Assembly: GCA_037044905.1 (NCBI GenBank)
Contig: JBAOKB010000074.1
Location: forward strand, 248,001-312,000
Direction: 5' to 3'
DNA length: 64,000 nt
Origin: Hortaea werneckii
Lineage: Eukaryota; Ascomycota; Dothideomycetes; Mycosphaerellales; Teratosphaeriaceae
The position numbers and the translations under genes were made by a program. The notes under the pieces were generated by a model that worked only from the letters and a program-made list of their open reading frames with translations, searched no databases and was not told where the DNA came from. The stretch's first letter is position 1. Every line of letters begins with the position of its first letter. Of this stretch, positions 58,939-64,000 are shown piece after piece.

Positions 58939-59626
58939 GACGGTACCGACGCAAGGCACCGGGATTCTTCACTAGATACATCAGGGCACGAACGCGGCAA
59001 TTGACAGAAGCTCAGATCAAAAAGCTATACATCTCACTGGAATATATGCTGGCATTGCTGGTACAGCGCCGAACCCAGATGCGTACTTTCAGTCAGGCTG
59101 CCAGCTGATTCGCTCCCCCGTACCTGGCCGTGAAAGGCATCACTACGAGAAGTTCAGTGACACTATCCAATCATGCCGACTGCGACTGGTGTACATCCAT
59201 AGCTAGTTTCAATTTAGGAAGAGGATTCGGCCGCAGGCTGCTGGACGTTTCAAGAGCTTTGGACCCAGAGAAGGGCTGGAATAGATTCAAAGGCTCTCTG
59301 ACTATGCGCACTTTCTTCGTAGATATATTCGGCCTTTGAATAATCTATTAGAGTCCTGAACATTCACGGTAGCCCCGTATTCTGTCCGGACGTGTTCTGC
59401 CCAGCCACGTACAGCCGATGCACAGACCATCCATTAAGTGCACTGATCAAACGAAACGCGCTAGCAAAAGACGCGGGGCTGCTGGACGTGTCGCGTCTTT
59501 CTTTCTTCGCGCGAGTTATCACCACCAACAGTATCAAACACTCAACCTTACACCAGTCTTCGACTACCATCCTCTCACAACTTCAGTCAATACTCAAATC
59601 TAAAGGATTGAACCTTATCAGCCAAA
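58939..59626. other. EMC6-PCNA intergenic region
   Basis: About 690 bases; no gene supported. It includes the cluster of CGCG-containing motifs in the PCNA promoter listed below, and the PCNA 5' leader exon. Confidence 0.5.
59454..59513 (+). promoter_or_regulatory. cluster of MBF/E2F-like CGCG motifs upstream of PCNA
   Basis: Within 60 bases, 115-175 bases before the leader splice site, lie AAACGCG (59454), GACGCGGG (about 59470), GTCGCGTC (about 59489) and TTCGCGCG (about 59506). The yeast G1/S factor MBF binds ACGCGT and E2F-like factors bind TTCGCGC. These near-matches fit the S-phase expression expected of PCNA, but none is a perfect MCB box. Confidence 0.35.
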
Positions 59627-60621
59627 AGTGAGGAAGCCCCAGTTCAGTAAGGGAGGGCGAGATCAATGCTGACACTCTGCCAGTGCTTGAAGCCAGATTG
59701 GAGCAGGCGCAGCTTCTCAAGAAGGTGAGACGAGAACCCTCAAATTCATCCGGATTTCGCTCTGACATTTAGTACAGGTCGTCGACGCCATCAAGGACTT
59801 GGTCCAGGACTGCAACTTCGACTGCAATGACTCCGGCATCGCCCTCCAGGCCATGGACAACTCCCATGTGGCTCTCGTGTCCATGATGCTGAAGTCCGAG
59901 TCCTTCTCTCCTTTCCGCTGCGACCGTAACATCGCCCTCGGTATCAACCTGACCTCGCTGCAGAAGGTCCTGCGCTGTGCACAGAATGAGGATATCCTGA
60001 CCCTGAAGGCGGAGGATGCACCGGACGTTGTGAACATGGTCTTCGAGAGCGCGGACAGCGACAGGCTGAGCGAGTACGACATCAAGCTTATGGACATCGA
60101 CCAGGAGCACTTGGGCATTCCGGACACTGAGTACGCGGCTACCATCAACATGCCCAGCTCTGAGTTCCAGAGGATCTGCAGAGATCTCACTGCACTTTCT
60201 GAGTCTGGTAAGTATTCTCCAGTCTGCATCTTTCAGCATCGGATACTGACGGGCACACAGTATCCATCGAGTGCACCAAGGAGGGTGTCAAGTTTGCTTG
60301 TAACGGTGACATCGGCTCTGGTGCCGTCACGCTGCGCTCGCACACCGACGTGGAGAAGCCAGACCGCAACGTTGAGATCAACCTGTCCGAGCCAGTCGCC
60401 CTGACCTTCTCGCTCAAGTACCTTGTCAACTTCTGCAAAGCCAGCGGTCTCAGTGACTCGGTACGGCTGTGCTTGAGCAATGAGGTGCCTCTCTTGGTTG
60501 AGTACGCGCTCAGCAACAACAGCTACCTGAGATTTTACCTCGCGCCTAAGGTAAGTCCAATAAAAGGATTATTAGACAATGCATATGCTGACGAACATCA
60601 CAGATTGGCGACGAGGAGTAA
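59627..60621 (+). CDS. POL30: proliferating cell nuclear antigen (PCNA)
   Basis: Sliding clamp for DNA polymerases delta and epsilon. The coding part begins TG CTT GAA GCC right after an intron acceptor (59684), and the A of the start codon is the last base of the upstream exon (59627), so splicing of intron 59628-59683 creates ATG. Further introns are 59725-59777, 60208-60260 and 60551-60603 (53 nt each). The result is 259 aa with no frame break. Seen are LEARLEQAQLLKKVVDAIKD, the interdomain SESVSIECTKEGVKFACNGD, a Lys (DVEKPDR) in the region of the ubiquitin/SUMO loop, and the C-terminus YLRFYLAPKIGDEE. All PCNA core motifs are intact. Confidence 0.96.
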
Positions 60622-61285
60622 ACGCATCACAATAGGGATTAGAGACGGCAATTGATGCATGTTAGAGGAGTTTTTCGGCGTAACAGAGGGATCTCGCGCG
60701 AAGCCTGAGGAGCAGGTAACCTTTCTTATATTTTGACCATGACAGCATATCGTCTTAGAGTGCGCTTTGCGCTATATCATCTTGCATAATGAGATGAGCA
60801 GAGACGTGTATATGAATTTTCTGCAAGACATTTCAAACCTTCAGACCTACGCCGTAAAGCTCTCATATCGCCGGGTCAGAATTCTGGCTGATCACGACAT
60901 ACAATCAATTGAATTCATAAGTCCGTGGTCATTGTTATCGCCTTCCCTCCTGAAAAGTCTTCCCATACTTCTCAACGCAATTGGATTGCGATCGGCTGCC
61001 TCCAAGCCACATAGACTCGTGAAATACGTCTCGTACGTGTACGGCGACCGTTAAAGGTACCTTAAGCTTGGCGGCGTTGCCCCTCCCCAAAGCAGCAGGT
61101 GCCTTGATCGACCGCCGGAATTTTCGACGAAGAACCCCGACCATGCGCAGAACGTCATTGTTGTTTCCTCAATTCTTATCTCCAGCATCGCAGCCTGCTA
61201 CGACAGAGGACGATATTGCTCTCCAGTATTTCGAATATTGTCCTTTTCTGGAGTTTAAAGCTTTTTGCGGCGTCCCGCGTTCAAG
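60622..61285. other. intergenic, no gene seen
   Basis: About 660 bases between PCNA and pyridoxal kinase. One 95-codon open frame (60767-61054) lacks any recognised feature and is not supported. Confidence 0.45.
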
Positions 61286-62590
61286 ATGGCCGAAGATGAG
61301 GTTCCCGAGACTCATGTCCTGGCCATCGCCAGCCATGTGGGTGCTCTTCTCTCGCCATTTACAGGATGAGAGCTAACTACTGCATAAGGTGACTGCAGGG
61401 TGAGTAGGTACCCAAGTACGACGGCCGTCCATCTACTAAGTGACGCTAGATATGTGGGCAACACAATGGCAACCTTTTGCATGCAAACCTTAGGCTGTCA
61501 AGTATCTGCCATTCACACTGTCAACTACAGTACGCCGAGCACATGAAAGCTTCTGTGAATATTAGTCTCCCAGGCTAAGATGCCCGATACAGGTAATCAT
61601 GTAGGCTACCGCCGATTCAAGGGTCGCAAAACAGCTCCTGAAGAGATTGCCGACCTCTATGCTGGCCTGAAAGAAGCCCATCTCGACGGCTTCGACATGA
61701 TGCTCTCTGGCTACTGTCCGTCAGCTGCCGTGGTGGAGCAAGTAGGTAGTATTGGCCGTGAGCTGCGCACTCGCGCCAGCACGAAGCCAGGATCCTTCTT
61801 TTGGGTCCTGGATCCAGTCATGGGCGACAATGGCCGTATTTATGTCGCAGAAGATACGGTTCCAGTCTATAAAAGCCTTCTGAAGGACGCAGACCTCATA
61901 TTGCCAAACCAGTTCGAAGCGGAACTCCTGAGTGAGGTCAAGATACACGACCTGCCCACCATGAAACAGGCAATCACAAAGCTCCACAAAGAACACAGGA
62001 CACCGCACGTGCTGATTACCTCGATACGATTACCACCGACAAGCAGCAATACTCCGACAGCTGCAGACGAAGATCTGAGTACTTCAGCGAAATTGTCCAT
62101 TATTGGGAGCACGGCAACAAGTGATATGCAGCCCCGACTCTTCAGGATTACAGTGCCCGTGTTGCCAATCTTTTTCTCAGGCACAGGAGACATGTTTGCA
62201 TCCCTCATGGTTTCCCGATTAAGACAAGCTGCGACAGAGGCCGGCGTTGCGCACAATGCCCACTGGCAAAGTCCAGATGACGTTGCTGGACCTGACCTTC
62301 CGCTTGCCAAAGCAGCTGAGAAAGTCCTTGCTAGTATGCATGCTGTGCTCGTGGATACGGAGAAACACTACAACGAATACATGGGCTCGTTTGAGCGCAG
62401 ACGGAAGAGCGTGCAGCTTAATGAAGGCACGGGCGCCGAAGCGAGTGAGGAGCAGGAAACCCTAAAGCATTTGCAGCTTACCCGTGCTGCTGAGGTGCGA
62501 GTCGTACGGAATGCTTGCGCGCTACGAGAGCCGCCTGATACTGGTGCGTTCAAGGCTAGGGAAGTGGCGGTGGAAGGCGGAGACGAGTGA
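61286..62590 (+). CDS. BUD16: pyridoxal kinase
   Basis: Phosphorylates vitamin B6 vitamers in the salvage pathway; ribokinase fold. Exon 1 (61286-61336) encodes MAEDEVPETHVLAIASH. The predicted exon 2 is only 11 nt (61389-61399) and supplies VTA and most of G; exon 3 (61450-61529) gives YVGNTMATFCMQTLGCQVSA and IHTVNYS, and exon 4 starts at 61593 with NHVGYRRFKG. Introns are 52, 50 and 63 nt; the sum is exactly 379 aa. VLDPVMGDNGRIYV and LPNQFEAELLS are family blocks, and FFSGTGDMFASLM holds the GTGD anion hole with the catalytic Asp. The C-terminal ~70 residues are a charged tail. Exon 2 is the least certain part: it is chosen because it restores the SHV..GYVGN core at the right length. Confidence 0.9.
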
Positions 62591-63031
62591 GGGTCGGCGA
62601 AAAGGATTAGGTCAAAGTGAGTGTATGGGGTGCGAATAAAGTACCCTGCGGTCTGCAGATTTCATAGGTTGATAGATTCGAATAGGCGAAGACAGCATGC
62701 CCGACATTTTGAAGTTGCTGTTCAGAACTCCAGATGGAAGGTTTGCCCAGACGAAGGCGTTCACTTGCTGTTGTCATGTGCTTCAAGCTTGAGACTGCTT
62801 TACATATTTTCTTTGCTATCGCGGGTGCGGACACTATACCCAAGAAGAGCGTTGTATCTGCCAGTAGCACTCGACGAGTTTCTGAGCCGTTTCTACTTTG
62901 CACGATATTAAATCTGTAGCAAACCCGCAGGCTTGGACAGTGCCGGTCTATTGCGCTATCTATCACAAGGTAAATGGAAGCTTTAAGGTTCAGGCTGACC
63001 TCGCTTACGCCTCATCATTCACGTACAAGGC
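62591..63031. other. intergenic, no gene seen
   Basis: About 440 bases between pyridoxal kinase and the last gene. No coding signal. Confidence 0.45.
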
Positions 63032-63892
63032 TTGATGTTTCACCGGTCCCGCACTTGCATCTTCAACCTCAGCCATTCTGGTAGAGCTCATTCAACATCG
63101 CGCTCTGACGACACTTTGGCCAGTTGCTTGACAGAACACCAATCTAAAGACATCATGGGTCGGCAGGGGGCTGAACCGCACACGAGCAAGGACATCATGT
63201 CTGCTGGTGCTCAAAAGCAGCAAACGAGCACATTCAATTTCTTCAATCTCCCTCGCGAATTGAGGGACAGTATTTACGATGAATCCCTCATCTTCAAGCG
63301 CAAATTCGAGGATCAATCCGGTGTTCGCCTTCGGGGCCGACGGCTTGTTCAGATCCATCTACTGCTCATCAACCGCCAATTCCGGGATGAATATCTGGAA
63401 CGGGCAGAGAAGAAGACCTGCCTCGTCATCGTCGACCGCGATCGTTATCACGGGGAACCCCTCAAGCTCCCCGCAATCATGAAGTACACACGCCAGCTGG
63501 AGCTTCACCTTGCGCTGGCCTGCGATGTTCCCGACCACATCATCAGTAGGTGCAAAGTCACACAGGAAGTGCGCATGCATCGGAAATGGATCGGCAACCT
63601 GTGCGATCAGATGAAGCACTTGGAATCCGTGAAGATCAACGTGCTGATTGATGCCCATGAGCACGTTGCCGAGTGCGAGAGGCATATCCTCAAAGAGGAG
63701 TACCGCTTCACGAGTTTGGAAAACCTGACATGTCTGGAGATCTTTCACTGCGATTACTATGTGGGCCACAAGGGCACTACTTGCGCATGGAATTTCTCGA
63801 GGCCTAGAAAGGTGGTCATGCGGTGGTCGGCAGAGAGGGGTGAGCTGGAAAGGGTGAAGCAGATAGAAGGAGCTTCTGCGTCTGGCCGCTGA
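63032..63892 (+). CDS. 2EXR/F-box-like protein
   Basis: The domain starts at FNFFNLPRELRDSIYDESL (about 63235), with the F..LPRELR..IY opening of 2EXR-type fungal proteins, followed by LLLINRQFRDEYLERAEK and the helix-strand layout seen in the relative at 52.1-52.8 kb. The frame opens at 63032; ATG 63155 (MGRQGAEPHTSKD) or 63197 (MSAGAQKQQTSTF) is a likelier start, giving about 230 residues. It ends IEGASASGR. No introns or frame breaks. Function unknown. Confidence 0.7.
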   Translation: MMFHRSRTCIFNLSHSGRAHSTSRSDDTLASCLTEHQSKDIMGRQGAEPHTSKDIMSAGAQKQQTSTFNFFNLPRELRDSIYDESLIFKRKFEDQSGVRLRGRRLVQIHLLLINRQFRDEYLERAEKKTCLVIVDRDRYHGEPLKLPAIMKYTRQLELHLALACDVPDHIISRCKVTQEVRMHRKWIGNLCDQMKHLESVKINVLIDAHEHVAECERHILKEEYRFTSLENLTCLEIFHCDYYVGHKGTTCAWNFSRPRKVVMRWSAERGELERVKQIEGASASGR

Positions 63893-64000
63893 CATACCGT
63901 TGGCTTGTCAGTACAGAGTAGCACAGCTCGCTACCAATGTCCAGAATGAAGGGCCTTAAGGTCACTTCGACGAGCTTAATGATTGTATTTGAAGGAGACT

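Noticed and set aside
60767..61054. 95-codon frame between PCNA and pyridoxal kinase
   Set aside because: No domain, no conserved features and no splice pattern; sits in a promoter-sized gap.
1..64000. CRISPR arrays, bacterial operons, riboswitches or an origin
   Set aside because: The window is eukaryotic, with introns throughout; no regularly spaced identical repeats or such elements were seen.

Overview
The window is nuclear DNA of a filamentous ascomycete (Pezizomycotina). The signs are short introns (44-157 nt, mostly 47-65) with GT..AG ends and CTAAC/CTGAC-type branch sites, a HET (heterokaryon incompatibility) gene, sugar and drug MFS transporters, an RLM1-type MADS factor, 2EXR-type proteins, and scattered single-copy housekeeping genes. 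Gene style and density fit Dothideomycetes, but that placement is only a guess. I saw no tRNA or rRNA gene, operon, CRISPR array or biosynthetic cluster.

Layout: class I myosin (-, 610-4472); decayed HET gene (+, 5150-6731); hexose transporter (-, 7161-8846); a long non-coding stretch with an inverted repeat and a degenerate tandem repeat; 3-hydroxyanthranilate dioxygenase (+, 11.6-12.4 kb); two unknown genes (12.7-15.6 kb); a small membrane protein (-, 16.0-16.8) divergent from NOP14 (+, 17.2-19.8); a GPI-type secreted protein (-, 20.6-21.3); a GH43 glycosidase (+, 22.2-23.3); valyl-tRNA synthetase (+, 23.8-27.1); a small spliced gene (+, 29.4-29.7); CK2 alpha (-, 30.6-31.8) divergent from a PFA4-type palmitoyltransferase (+, 32.1-33.7); RLM1-like MADS factor (+, 34.3-36.3); dynamitin (+, 36.8-38.0); a 213-bp tandem duplication; an unknown nuclear-type protein (-, 39.0-41.5); DHA2-type MFS exporter (+, 43.1-45.2); penta-EF-hand protein (+, 46.5-47.9); a MITE-like element (48.6-48.8); fumarate reductase fused to cytochrome b5 (+, 49.8-51.8); a 2EXR-type protein (-, 52.1-52.8); a vezatin/Inp2-like membrane protein (-, 53.1-55.1); an unknown conserved protein (+, 57.0-57.9); EMC6 (+, 58.5-58.9); PCNA (+, 59.6-60.6); pyridoxal kinase (+, 61.3-62.6); and a second 2EXR-type protein (+, 63.0-63.9).

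The main caution is that many genes, including essential ones (valyl-tRNA synthetase, NOP14, myosin I, dynamitin), contain single-base insertions or deletions that break an otherwise well conserved frame, often in short runs of C, G, A or T. I count about thirty, nearly all left of 46 kb. The simplest reading is consensus error in the assembly rather than mass gene death. Gene extents below therefore join frames across such breaks, and each break is stated. The HET gene is the one case where real decay is likely.

The genes form ordinary housekeeping neighbourhoods rather than one pathway, and I did not find a convincing new multi-gene system. The most interesting local signals are the PCNA start codon that seems to be split by an intron, an 11-nt microexon in pyridoxal kinase, a TA-flanked inverted-repeat element, a nested palindrome upstream of the sugar transporter, and a short spliced gene that is easy to miss.
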